64,000 bases of DNA from Tumebacillus permanentifrigoris. Its GTDB lineage: Bacteria > Bacillota > Bacilli > Tumebacillales > Tumebacillaceae. The notes beneath the pieces are model-generated. The model was not told the origin of the DNA, did no database searches, and worked only from the letters and a program-made list of their open reading frames with translations. Shown here piece after piece: positions 34,501 to 41,954 of this stretch. The DNA lies in contig NZ_QGGL01000012.1 in NCBI RefSeq assembly GCF_003148565.1, positions 62,001 through 126,000 of the forward strand. Reading direction: 5' to 3'. Every line of letters begins with the position of its first letter. Position 1 is the stretch's first letter. Both the position numbers and the translations under genes were made by a program.

Positions 34501-35284
34501 CACCGTCGACGTGACGCTCTACGACAGCAACGGCAACGGCATCGGGGACGCGATCAAGCAGACCGCGATGTACAGCAACAACCGTTTCGATGTCCGCCTG
34601 TCCCGCAATTTGGCACCGGGCACGTACACGCTGAAGATTCGCTCCAATGAGGATGGCGACCTGACGACGACGGTCACCGTGCAGACGAACGCACCGGCGC
34701 CAGAAGTCACCTCGCTGAACACGCAATCGGTCAACCTCGGCTACAGCTCATTCCTGATGACGCTGAACGGCGATGGCTTCACAAACACGTCGAAGATTCA
34801 GGTCGACAACGGCACCGCGATCACGCCGTCCTCGTATGACAGCAAGTCGCTGACCTTCCAGATGCCTGCTGGTCTCCAACCGGGCGTACACAAAGTGACA
34901 GTGCTGACCAACGGCAGTTCCACCGTTCCGATGCAATTCACCGTCTACCCGTTCAAAAGCCAAGTCGGATTCTTGAATCTGCCAGGCATGCGCAACGGTG
35001 CCTACCACGGGGAATGGAACGTCTCGAACATGGACGCCAACCCGCGCAACGCCAAAGTCATCCTGCTGATTCGCCGCAACGGCCAGTTTGTCGAGGAACA
35101 GGAGACGACCCTCTCCTTCACCGGCAATGAGACCAAGAAAATCAAAGTCGATTTCGGCGGTGCCAACACCTCCTACGCGATCGGCCCAACACAATCGATC
35201 TCTGTGCAAGCGTTCATCGTCGACGCCAACACGTTGACCCCGCTCGCCGACCCGGCGGTCTACAGCACCGACCTCAACCTGTAA
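31589..35284 (+). CDS. Large secreted multi-FN3 protein with IPT/TIG-like domain
   Basis: 1231 residues. Signal peptide 1-36 (cleavage after ERAAAA). About eight fibronectin type III-like modules run from residue ~128 to ~925, each with an xVTxLxVxxxxxxLxxTWxDP entry and GL.p.t.Y.f.itt.d..GN exit. An Ig-like region, an IPT/TIG module (~1025-1110, SVNLGYSSFLMTLNGDGF) and a C-terminal beta domain (~1115-1231) follow. There are no catalytic motifs, so it is probably a structural or adhesive surface polymer. Begins GTG (31589) or TTG (31592) after AAAGGAGGG. Directly followed by the SLH gene, which likely anchors the system. Confidence 0.85.
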   Translation: MLAQHRRTSRLAIALLTVFTLLIALFPALPERAAAADYVSLSKSDFVIGYPPAAVTLTGGDAFKFKTDARLYLFDSNNRDTYAVQGVRVVDSTHLTFTLNPGLAAGRYTLLVVSYSQTTVNLNVLTSYDPTNVTVTPGANADIRVDWSDPSALDIKDIVIQYSLADQNSYSNPVHLPRGVGTTTFKNLANKKAYKFMIYATKNDGTRTTGAVLNNGGSGYLAVDTTPPSDLTNLVVSAVPNGFRLTWSDPTNADTPPVSDLNLITVQYAEHNTSNWSEGFVVAKGIQTATLAPMNIAKRYDFRFTKLDVNGNWNYQIDTHNGYGYTWDTDVPADVTSLNVSVASDTSAYITWYDPQTTDFHHVNFYLKSPMSTDWVPAGHADKGLQSFQLNGLAPGIDYQLKTTTVDQLGNETSGATFGPFRTATINDLTDLTNLEVKQEVSGGLQMTWKSDAVSSIDFNRFKMYYAPINSSDPKDFKLTDLSNRGTKTASLRDMPRGLYKLDMRLQDTFGLMQSLQSFNNSGAGYYVSGTGNNLPTDVGNVKVLANDGSNLEITWDAATTNGTHVQIYVAERSQYPSWRLLGKVDKRNQRYLATGLTSTKDYFFKLVVVDANRSNQESTGVVYDNSGYGFNVIGGDRYAPHEVTGASATVNLNTLVVSYTEPSDTDFNFVNLYVKKVNSNDPINPVAVTRGNSGTTIRDLVPGASYTLRITTVDNYGNESAGIALNNNGNGYLIGTGTGQSTSEVRNAIAIPNSNQLTVRFQEPTNADYASTTISIKKTSESAYSQERTVGKGLNEATFTGLEPNSAYSVRLITTTTAGKKSSGIYLGTTGISMQPISNVVNPRVTPGANRLTVTWSDPSTTIPTGIAVEVMPTNKSTWSEPQIVQPGTGFLVLGGLSGTQAYKVRITTLRNEIGSPSFILDAGANGGGPGYTPRDASVAASPSHMQRGTATDTQWISLIGRNTRFGSYGTVDVTLYDSNGNGIGDAIKQTAMYSNNRFDVRLSRNLAPGTYTLKIRSNEDGDLTTTVTVQTNAPAPEVTSLNTQSVNLGYSSFLMTLNGDGFTNTSKIQVDNGTAITPSSYDSKSLTFQMPAGLQPGVHKVTVLTNGSSTVPMQFTVYPFKSQVGFLNLPGMRNGAYHGEWNVSNMDANPRNAKVILLIRRNGQFVEEQETTLSFTGNETKKIKVDFGGANTSYAIGPTQSISVQAFIVDANTLTPLADPAVYSTDLNL

Positions 35285-35300
35285 GCAAGGAGGACTCGCG

Positions 35301-36983
35301 ATGAACTTGAAACGGATCGCTCTCACCGGATGCCTGACCGCGGGACTCCTGCTCTCCGGCATCCCCTGGAGCACCGCCGCCCACGCGGACACCACCCTCG
35401 GCCTCGTCAAAAAAGGCTCGGGGGTGACCGCGACCGGCTACTACACGCAAAACGGTCTGCCGCTTGGCGGCACGCCCGTTTTTCTCACCGTCACAGACAA
35501 CACGGGGCACATCTACCATGCCGACCAACTCACCACCGACAAGGACGGTCGCTACCAGTTCCTCTGGACGATGCCCACGAACGCCCCAGACGGCACCTAC
35601 CTCGCCGAAGTCCACATCCAAGGCGACGTGGAAAAAAGACCGTTCACCTATTCCTCTGGCCTCAACCACGGCGGCGCCATCCTGCCCGTCGAGGATGGCC
35701 CGTACCGCTTCACTGGCGAATTGAACAACGGTGCCAAGCAAGCGGTTGTCTATGACAGCACCACCGGCCTCTCCTACAGCACCGCGTCCAGCTACCTCGA
35801 AGGTGCATCTGTCAATGCCAGCGTCGATCAATGGAAGGCGAGCAACCAGATCACTTCCGCGACGGCGGGCACTACCTATTTGACGATCTCCGTCCCGACC
35901 GACACGCTGGTCAACACCGTCACCGTGCCGGGGAGCGTGATCCGCCAGATGGCGACGAGCTTCGGGAACAGCGCCCACCTGCTCGTGGCGACCAAGGTCG
36001 GTGCGTTTGACCTCCCGCTCGATGCTGTACACAGTTCCCTGCTCGACAACGTGAAGTCGAAAAGCGACGGTGCGCTGATCATCTCGATCAAGCGCGTCGC
36101 CTCCGACATCTCCAACGCGCTCTCCAAGGAGTATCAAGCACTAGGAACCGGGCCGCTACCCTCGCTCTTGCCGGTCGAATTCGGCTTGAGCGCTTTCTAC
36201 AACGGTCAAAAAGTGCCAGTCACCGATTTCAACGACCGTTTCGTGCGTTGCTCGATCGATCTGACGGGCACGACGTTGACCGATGGTGCTGTGCAGAGCG
36301 CACAGTTCAAACAGCCGCAGACCGGTCGCCTCGTCCCGACGCCGTCGATGCTGTTCCGCGATGCGGTTGGTCACGGCAAGATCGTCGTCACCCGCACCGG
36401 CACCGGGCTCTACGTGCCGGTGGAAAACCGCAAGCAATTTGACGACACCGGGTGGACCTCGATGGAGGACAAGATCCACTTCCTCGCCGCCAAAGCGGTT
36501 GTCAGCGGCAAGACTCCGAGCAAGTTTGACCCGTTCGGGCCGATTACCCGCGCGGAGTTCTCGACGCTGATGGTTCGAGCGCTCGGCCTCTCTGACAAGC
36601 AAGGCAGCTCGCGATTCTACGATGTCCCGAACGGCTCGTGGTTCACCGACTACGTCAACATCGGATCGAGCCTCGGCTTGATCGCAGGGTATTCGCCGAG
36701 CCAGTTCGCTCCCGATGATTCGATCACTCGCGAACAGATGGCCGCCTTGCTCGCTCGCAGCCTGACCTACGTGCAAACACGCCCATACGTCGACACCACC
36801 CGCGTGCTCGGACAGATCTCCGATGCCAGCGAGATATCCGGCTGGGCGCGTGAGGACGTCGCTCTGGCGATCCAGACGGGCATCCTGCCAAACTCGGGTC
36901 GCCTCGAAGCCCAACGTCCAGCGTCGCGCGCGGAGAGCGTGGACATGCTGTACAACCTGCTCAGCTACCTGAAATTCCTCTAA
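35301..36983 (+). CDS. SLH-domain cell-surface protein
   Basis: 560 residues. Signal peptide 1-29 (TAAHA). An N-terminal Ig/carboxypeptidase-like beta domain (~35-115, VTATGYYTQNGLPLGGTPVFLTV..) is followed by a large middle domain without recognised motifs. Three SLH repeats occupy the C-terminus (from ~390, DDTGWTSMEDKIHFLAAKAVVSG, then FYDVPNGSWFTDYVNIGSSLGLIAGYSPSQFAPDDSITREQ, then EISGWAREDVALAIQTGI). SLH modules bind pyruvylated secondary cell-wall polymer. 16 bases after the FN3 gene with an AAGGAGG site: one operon. Confidence 0.9.
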   Translation: MNLKRIALTGCLTAGLLLSGIPWSTAAHADTTLGLVKKGSGVTATGYYTQNGLPLGGTPVFLTVTDNTGHIYHADQLTTDKDGRYQFLWTMPTNAPDGTYLAEVHIQGDVEKRPFTYSSGLNHGGAILPVEDGPYRFTGELNNGAKQAVVYDSTTGLSYSTASSYLEGASVNASVDQWKASNQITSATAGTTYLTISVPTDTLVNTVTVPGSVIRQMATSFGNSAHLLVATKVGAFDLPLDAVHSSLLDNVKSKSDGALIISIKRVASDISNALSKEYQALGTGPLPSLLPVEFGLSAFYNGQKVPVTDFNDRFVRCSIDLTGTTLTDGAVQSAQFKQPQTGRLVPTPSMLFRDAVGHGKIVVTRTGTGLYVPVENRKQFDDTGWTSMEDKIHFLAAKAVVSGKTPSKFDPFGPITRAEFSTLMVRALGLSDKQGSSRFYDVPNGSWFTDYVNIGSSLGLIAGYSPSQFAPDDSITREQMAALLARSLTYVQTRPYVDTTRVLGQISDASEISGWAREDVALAIQTGILPNSGRLEAQRPASRAESVDMLYNLLSYLKFL

Positions 36984-36996
36984 AGCAACACACAAC

Positions 36997-37037
36997 GCAA
37001 AAAAGGTACCCTTCGCTCAGCGATTGGGTACCTTTTT
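36997..37037 (+). terminator. Terminator after the SLH gene
   Basis: GGTACCC/GGGTACC stem with A run before and T run after; also usable as the end of the minus-strand candidate RNA. Confidence 0.85.
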
Positions 37038-37274
37038 CACTCTCGTAATCGTATCATAGACCTGTAGCCACAGATCCGTCCGACCCAGCAGGTTTCGACT
37101 CGTCTCTCACGCTCCCTCTGTTTGCAGGCTAGAAGGTGATGCGATTGATCTCTGCTCTGCGCTCCTCTCTCTCGGTGATCAACTGACAGTCACTAAGAAC
37201 GCTACAATCGGACATATTCGGTGGTTTCTGCCTCCCCTCTCCCCACCATTCGGTTTGAACCGGGGGGATTTCTT
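37001..37274 (-). ncRNA. Candidate structured small RNA
   Basis: A 270-base stretch without a gene, starting behind a minus-strand promoter (TATAAT at 37281-37286) and ending at the hairpin at 37001-37037. Internal complementarities include CGGTTC/GAACCG-like pairs near 37250, GTCCGA with TCGGAC (long range) and TTGATC with GATCAA. It does not match remembered SRP, 6S, RNase P or tmRNA cores. It could equally be unannotated intergenic DNA. Confidence 0.3.
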
Positions 37275-37280
37275 GTGTTT

Positions 37281-37310
37281 ATTATAGCGCAAACATTCAG
37301 ACTATTTAAA
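37281..37310 (-). promoter_or_regulatory. Promoter for the candidate small RNA
   Basis: Perfect TATAAT (37281-37286) with a weak TTTAAA -35 (37305-37310), spacer 18. No gene begins downstream on the minus strand. Confidence 0.45.
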
Positions 37311-37404
37311 CGACGAAAAAATGGCTGGATTCGCCATTCGTTGCCCTCTACACCATTTATCTCCCGCTGACGACAATTCGCATAGAAAATCTTCACAATA
37401 CGAT

Positions 37405-37445
37405 AAAAGCCAGGCTGCGCGGGTACGCGCAACCTGGCCTTTTTC
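37405..37445 (-). terminator. Terminator after the OppA gene
   Basis: GCCAGG.TGCGC/GCGCA.CCTGGC hairpin with flanking A/T runs, directly past the stop. Confidence 0.85.
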
Positions 37446-37448
37446 CAC

Positions 37449-39074
37449 TTACTTGCCGTCGATGTAGGTGTGCTTGAGCTCGTAATCAACGCCGAACGGG
37501 AAGGAGATGAGGTCCTTGACGTAGGGCTTGGTCGCGAACGCTTTGCCACGGAAGAACACCGGGCCTACCGCCATGTCCTTCATGAGCAGTTTCTCTGCTT
37601 CGACGAGCAGTTGTGCGCGCTGCTTGGTGTCGGAAGAGATCTTCGCCGCGGAGATCAACTTGTCGTATTCGAGGTTGCTGTAGTTGACTTTGTTGAACTC
37701 GTTTTTGCTGACGAACATGTCGAGGAAGGTCATCGGGTCGTTGTAGTCCGCACCCCACAGCGTTATCGAGATCGCGTAGTCCATCTTGCGTTCCTTTTCA
37801 AGACGCAGTTTGAAGGGGACGTTTTCGATCGCAACATCGACGCCGAGCTTGGTACGCCATTGTTCCTTGAGGAACTCCGCCGCTTTTTTCGCGAGATCGG
37901 TGTCGTCGACGAGCAGTTTCAGCTTTAAGTCAGCAGCTTGCATGCCCACTTCCTGGAGACCTTCGTCGAGCTGTGACTTGGCTTCTGCGTCGGTGTGCTT
38001 GGTCAGGGTATCGCCTGCCAGCTTGCGGAATTGGCCGCCGTTGGAGTCGGAGGTTCCGTCCGGTACGAAGCCGGTCGCCGCCTTGGTGCCATTGTGGTAG
38101 ATGATGTCCGCGTACATGTCTTTGTCAACCGCATAGGTGAGCGCTGTGCGGATCTTGCTGTTTTCTAATCCTTTGACTTCTGGGTTGAAGATCAGGTAGC
38201 CGTTGGTCAGTTCAGACTCGACGGAGTATTCATCCGTTTTGTCCTTGTATTGGTCGACGAGGTCGCGCACGAGGCCGAAGCGGTCGATCTCCCCTGCTTC
38301 GTACATGTTCGCCATCGCGCTGGAATCCTTGACGACGTTGAACGTGACTTTCTGGAGCTTGACGGTTGCAGCATCCCAATAGTCCGCGTTTTTCTCGATG
38401 TTGACAGAGGTATCATGCTGCCAGTCGGTCAGCTTGAACGGGCCGTTGGACAGCGATGTTTCCACAGAGGTTCCGAAGTCTTTGCCCTTGGACTCGACAA
38501 ATTTCTGGTCGAGCGGGAAGAACGTCGGGAACGCCATCTGGTTCAGGAAGTACGGGGTCGGGTTGTTCAGGGTGACTTCAATGGTCTTGTCGTTCAACGC
38601 CTTGATGCCGACTTCGGAGTCCGCGCCTTGGCCCGCACTGAATTCCTTGGCGCCTTTGACCGTTTGCAGCAGGAACGCATATTGCGAAGCTGTTTTCGGG
38701 TCCAGCGTGCGCTTCCAGGAGTACACGAAGTCTTGGGCGGTGACCGCATCACCGTTGCTCCACTTCGCGTCGCGCAGGTGGAAGGTGTAGGTCTTGCCGT
38801 CTTGGGAAATCTCCCAGTCGGTCGCGATGCCCGGCACTGCTTTGCCGTCCTTGTCGAGGCGCACGAGGCCTTCCATCGTGTTGGACAGGATATTAAAGGA
38901 ATACTGGTCGGTCGCTTTTGCCACGTCTGCGGACGGCAGGTCATCCCCCATCGTCAGGTGCAGTTCTTGTGCGCTGTTGTCAGCGCTGCCAGCTGCGGAA
39001 TCGCTGCCACAACCGGTCAGGATCGTGCCCATCATCACAGCGGCCATCGCTGTGCCAAACCACTTTTTGTTCAT
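37449..39074 (-). CDS. Oligopeptide ABC transporter substrate-binding lipoprotein (orphan OppA)
   Basis: A 541-residue SBP_bac_5 protein. Lipobox LTGC near residue 22. The family motifs YSFNILSNTMEGLVRLDKDGKAVPGIATDWEIS (~57-89), the GDAVTAQDFVYSWKRTLDP segment (~108-126) and a C-terminal DYNDPMTFLDMF block fit DppE/OppA peptide-binding proteins. No permease or ATPase genes are adjacent, so it must dock with a transporter encoded elsewhere. Monocistronic; AGGAGAG site and AT-rich promoter region upstream. Confidence 0.9.
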   Translation of the reverse strand: MNKKWFGTAMAAVMMGTILTGCGSDSAAGSADNSAQELHLTMGDDLPSADVAKATDQYSFNILSNTMEGLVRLDKDGKAVPGIATDWEISQDGKTYTFHLRDAKWSNGDAVTAQDFVYSWKRTLDPKTASQYAFLLQTVKGAKEFSAGQGADSEVGIKALNDKTIEVTLNNPTPYFLNQMAFPTFFPLDQKFVESKGKDFGTSVETSLSNGPFKLTDWQHDTSVNIEKNADYWDAATVKLQKVTFNVVKDSSAMANMYEAGEIDRFGLVRDLVDQYKDKTDEYSVESELTNGYLIFNPEVKGLENSKIRTALTYAVDKDMYADIIYHNGTKAATGFVPDGTSDSNGGQFRKLAGDTLTKHTDAEAKSQLDEGLQEVGMQAADLKLKLLVDDTDLAKKAAEFLKEQWRTKLGVDVAIENVPFKLRLEKERKMDYAISITLWGADYNDPMTFLDMFVSKNEFNKVNYSNLEYDKLISAAKISSDTKQRAQLLVEAEKLLMKDMAVGPVFFRGKAFATKPYVKDLISFPFGVDYELKHTYIDGK

Positions 39075-39253
39075 CCAGCAACTCTCCTCCTACGAATCTC
39101 TTGTGCATCAAATGATAGAGGAGTGCCTTTCGTTAGTCAACATATATACTAATTATCCAAACCTTGTGAACAATAGCAAAAGACCCGCTTGCGGATCTCT
39201 TCAAACAACTTCCCGAACTCTGCCACCACACGTTCGACGGGTCATACGGCCAT

Positions 39254-39286
39254 AAAAAAGAGCCAGCGCGGAGGCTGGCTCTTTTT
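39254..39286 (-). terminator. Terminator after queF
   Basis: AGCCAGC/GCTGGCT hairpin between A and T runs. Confidence 0.88.
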
Positions 39287-39296
39287 CCAATCGGGA

Positions 39297-39671
39297 TTAG
39301 CCGCGGGTTTTGCGGAATTCCGGGTTGTGCTCGGCTCTGACTTTGGTGTAGATGCCGCCGCGCACGTTGAAGTCGCCTTCGACTTCCATCCAGCGCGGAT
39401 CCAGTGCTTCGATGAGATCATTGAGGATCATGTTGGTGACATCCTCGTGGAAGTGGCCTTCCTCACGGAACGTCCAGAGGTACAGTTTCAGGGACTTCAG
39501 CTCGATGAGTTTCGGCCCTGGGACGTAACGCACGATGATGGTGGCGAAATCCGGTTGGCCGGTTACCGGGCAGAGCGCGGTGAATTCCGGGCAACGAATT
39601 TCGACTTCGTAGTCACGGTCCGGGTGCGGATTCGGGACAGGATGAAGTTCTTTGGATGGTTTCGTCGTCAT
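39297..39671 (-). CDS. queF: NADPH-dependent 7-cyano-7-deazaguanine reductase
   Basis: A 124-residue type I QueF that reduces preQ0 to preQ1 in queuosine synthesis. Cys34 ([15 protein letters not shown]) forms the thioimide with substrate; Asp41, His75 and Glu76 (FHED) match B. subtilis Cys55/Asp62/His96/Glu97 with a constant offset of 21. The protein is shorter at the N-terminus than B. subtilis QueF. Start at 39671 gives a GGAGG site. It stands alone; queC/D/E are not in the window and no preQ1 riboswitch was recognised in the short leader. Confidence 0.95.
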   Translation of the reverse strand: MTTKPSKELHPVPNPHPDRDYEVEIRCPEFTALCPVTGQPDFATIIVRYVPGPKLIELKSLKLYLWTFREEGHFHEDVTNMILNDLIEALDPRWMEVEGDFNVRGGIYTKVRAEHNPEFRKTRG

Positions 39672-39711
39672 ATGTAGGGACCTCCAAACGCGGTGTAAAA
39701 GTCTAAATTCC

Positions 39712-39740
39712 AATATATATCAGAGCGTCGAGCTGGTCAA
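39712..39740 (-). promoter_or_regulatory. Promoter for queF
   Basis: TTGACC (39735-39740) and TATATT (39712-39717), exactly 17 bases apart on the minus strand. Confidence 0.7.
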
Positions 39741-39742
39741 GT

Positions 39743-39768
39743 AAAAACAGCCTGCACGATGGCAGGCT
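39743..39768 (-). terminator. Terminator overlapping the stop of the Gln-rich coiled-coil gene
   Basis: AGCCTGC/GCAGGCT hairpin followed by five T's on the minus strand; the stem overlaps the stop codon. Confidence 0.8.
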
Positions 39769-40105
39769 AGTACTGGTGTTGCATCGGATCGTTGTTCATC
39801 GGGTTCATTCCGGTGCCTTTTTGCGGGTGGTGTTGGTTGGGTTGGTAGGACGGTACGGCTTGACCAAGTTGTTGGTACATCGTGTTGGCCAGACTTTGGA
39901 TCTGGCGGAGTTGGGCCTGCTCTTGGTTGTGGTCGAAGTACATCTGTTGCGGGAATGCGTTGGAGCCCTGGTTCAATTGATGGGACATCAGGCGGGTGGT
40001 CTCCTGCTCGTGGCGGATCAGCGAGCCGATCATCTGGCGTACTTGGCGTAGTTCCACCTGCAGACGGGAGAGTTCGGATTCAAGTTGTTGCATCTGTTGT
40101 TGCAT
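39767..40105 (-). CDS. Gln-rich coiled-coil protein, divergent partner of the Gln/Met-rich repeat protein
   Basis: 112 residues, soluble. Residues 1-50 are a coiled coil (QQMQQLESELSRLQVELRQVRQMIGSLIRHEQE), then a Gln/Asn/Pro/Met-rich tail (FPQQMYFDHNQEQ, YQPNQHHPQKGTGMNPMNNDP). It is transcribed away from the repeat protein at 40264, 158 bases apart, and both start with MQQ and share a composition, suggesting related function such as spore-coat or matrix assembly. No family recognised. GAGGAGG site supports the start at 40105. Confidence 0.7.
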   Translation of the reverse strand: MQQQMQQLESELSRLQVELRQVRQMIGSLIRHEQETTRLMSHQLNQGSNAFPQQMYFDHNQEQAQLRQIQSLANTMYQQLGQAVPSYQPNQHHPQKGTGMNPMNNDPMQHQY

Positions 40106-40263
40106 AGCTGATTCCTCCTCAGGTACGGGACAGTGTACGTTCCTTTTCTTACGATGCCCGAATCTGGGAGGTTTTATGAAAACTGGATGCATATTTGTTC
40201 CAAGTTGCGGGACAGGATAGGGTAGGAAGATTTTTACGAGATCCGTGAGGAGGCAGAGCCACG

Positions 40264-41433
40264 ATGCAACAGAGCATTACGCGTATGGCGGGTCAGGTAC
40301 AAGCGATGCAACAAGAAGTGATGGAGTTGCAACAGATCGCACAGCACTTGACGCAATCGAATATGGGACGTTTTCAACAGTTACAAGGGATGAGCCAACA
40401 GAACCCCGCATTCTACCAACTGGCGGGCAGTGAGCAGGCGTCCGTGCAGATGTTGTATAATTTGACGCGCGTTTGTGAGGAGATGAACCAACATCTGCGC
40501 AACATCTCCACGCAGGTGAGTTCAAACGGACAGCCGTCACAGGGCGCTCAGAGTGTACAAGGCGGGCAACAGCAGCAGCAACAGCAACAGAGACAACAAC
40601 AGTCGCAACGTCAACAGCAAGCTCCAGAAGGCCCGATTGCCACGGATACGACACACCTCCGCCGGATGACGTCGTCGACCGATGCGAGCAACCAACTGGA
40701 TTCGACGATGACCGCTGCGACCGATACGAACCAAGGTGGGTCGATGCAGGCGTCGAGCAGTCAAGGTGGGTCGATGTCCAGCGGGTCACAAGGTGGCGGG
40801 TCACAGAGCAGCAGCAGTTCGCAGGGCGGCTCGCAGAGCAGCAACTACCAAGGTGCTGGTGGGCAGAGTGGCACCACTGGGGTCTCACAATCAGCGATGA
40901 TGCAACCGGTGTTGAGCGGTTCCACGATGCAACAACAAGCGCAACAAATCTTCTCGCAATCCGGTCAACAACAAAAGCAAAGTCAAGGTTCCGGCGGAAG
41001 TTCCTCCACCTCCATGGGCCAAAGCAACCAAGGAAATCAAGGCTCACAGGGCTCTCAAGGTAGCCCCAGCATGCAAGCCAGTCTCAACCAAACCTCCATG
41101 TTCCCCAGCGCCTCGATGAAGCAAGGCTCCTCCAGCCAAGGCGGCATGGGTCAAGGTTCCATGAACCAAGGTCGCATGGGTCAATCCTCAATGGGCCAAG
41201 GCTCGATGAACCAAGGCGGCATGGGTCAATCCACAATGGGCCAAGGCTCCATGAACCAAGGCGGAATGGGTCAATCCTCAATGGGTCAAGGCTCCATGAA
41301 CCAAGGTTCCCAAGGTCAGATGAGCGCAGATGAGATCGGCCAGCAGATCGAGAACGATCTGAAAAACAACCGCAACGAATACCGCGAAGAACCGCACGCT
41401 CAGGTGTACCCGTACAACCGCTATACCACCTGA
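40264..41433 (+). CDS. Gln/Ser/Gly/Met-rich repeat protein (unknown)
   Basis: 389 residues. An N-terminal helical domain of ~85 residues (MAGQVQAMQQEVMELQQIAQHLTQ..., MLYNLTRVCEEMNQHLRNIS) is followed by a ~260-residue low-complexity region: poly-Gln (QQQQQQQRQQQ), Gly/Ser/Gln blocks (SQGGSMSSGSQGG), then three 15-residue repeats of the type MGQSSMGQGSMNQGG, and a charged C-terminal tail ending YNRYTT. No signal peptide. Resembles spore-coat or prion-like scaffolds in composition only. Ribosome site GAGGAGG. Encoded divergently from a smaller Gln-rich protein. Confidence 0.75.
   Translation: MQQSITRMAGQVQAMQQEVMELQQIAQHLTQSNMGRFQQLQGMSQQNPAFYQLAGSEQASVQMLYNLTRVCEEMNQHLRNISTQVSSNGQPSQGAQSVQGGQQQQQQQQRQQQSQRQQQAPEGPIATDTTHLRRMTSSTDASNQLDSTMTAATDTNQGGSMQASSSQGGSMSSGSQGGGSQSSSSSQGGSQSSNYQGAGGQSGTTGVSQSAMMQPVLSGSTMQQQAQQIFSQSGQQQKQSQGSGGSSSTSMGQSNQGNQGSQGSQGSPSMQASLNQTSMFPSASMKQGSSSQGGMGQGSMNQGRMGQSSMGQGSMNQGGMGQSTMGQGSMNQGGMGQSSMGQGSMNQGSQGQMSADEIGQQIENDLKNNRNEYREEPHAQVYPYNRYTT
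41146..41310 (+). repeat. 45-bp tandem repeats in the Gln/Met-rich gene
   Basis: One partial (41146-41175) and three full units beginning at 41176, 41221 and 41266, each near-identical and in frame. Silent third-position differences show the repeats are maintained at protein level. Confidence 0.9.
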
Positions 41434-41465
41434 TTTCTACCTACAAGTCTACAAGTCCCCTCCCC

Positions 41466-41508
41466 AAAAGAGAAACAGCACCCACGTAGGGTGCTGTTTC
41501 TCTTTTTC
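41466..41508. terminator. Bidirectional terminator
   Basis: GAAACAGCACCC/GGGTGCTGTTTC perfect stem with flanking A/T runs, between convergent genes. Confidence 0.88.
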
Positions 41509-41517
41509 ATCGATCTC

Positions 41518-41796
41518 TTAATGAACTTGTCCTTGGCGCTTTTTCAACGCCTCTTGGTAGTGCTCGTACATCATGCGTTGACGCTCCCCGTCCTTGATCG
41601 TCGACAGGTACGCCTCGCGCAGATCCAACCGTTCGTCCGGGGTCATGATCGCTTCGAAGTCGGCCGCGATCAGCGTGTTCACCTGCTGGCGCTCCGTCGC
41701 TGACCAAGTCAGATATTGCTCATACGGCAACACCATCATATCAGCGCGAAATTGCGCCAACATCTCCTTTGGAAATTCCTCATACTTGATGCCCAT
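41518..41796 (-). CDS. Small hypothetical protein
   Basis: 92 residues, soluble, mostly helical and charged, with an MVLPYEQYLTWSATERQQ segment and a C-terminal MMYEHYQEALKKRQGQ helix. No recognised family. The start at 41796 is preferred (AAGGGGG site) over an in-frame codon 54 bases upstream. Single gene with a terminator. Confidence 0.6.
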   Translation of the reverse strand: MGIKYEEFPKEMLAQFRADMMVLPYEQYLTWSATERQQVNTLIAADFEAIMTPDERLDLREAYLSTIKDGERQRMMYEHYQEALKKRQGQVH

Positions 41797-41954
41797 GACG
41801 TGTTCCCCCTTTGCTTCTACCCGATATCGTATCACAAACGCCTGCGCCAACTCCAGAAAAACGCCTCTCGCCGTTTGACTTAGCTACAAGCCCAACGTAT
41901 CATATTCATATCTTCAAATAATCAAACATACAACTAAAAATTGGAGGTTCCTCC

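Noticed and set aside
32600-34726. 708-codon minus-strand frame inside the FN3 gene
   Set aside because: Val/Arg/Asp-rich shadow of the repetitive FN3 modules; no ribosome site.
37200-37300. T-box, SAM or tRNA-like element near GGTTCAAACC
   Set aside because: Resembles a T-loop only over ten bases; no acceptor stem, anticodon arm or specifier structure could be built.
37202-37549. Minus-strand frame at the end of the OppA gene
   Set aside because: It overlaps the OppA C-terminus out of frame and crosses a strong terminator; composition is not coding-like.
41146-41310. CRISPR-like array
   Set aside because: Repeats are contiguous 45-bp coding units without spacers, in frame with the surrounding gene.
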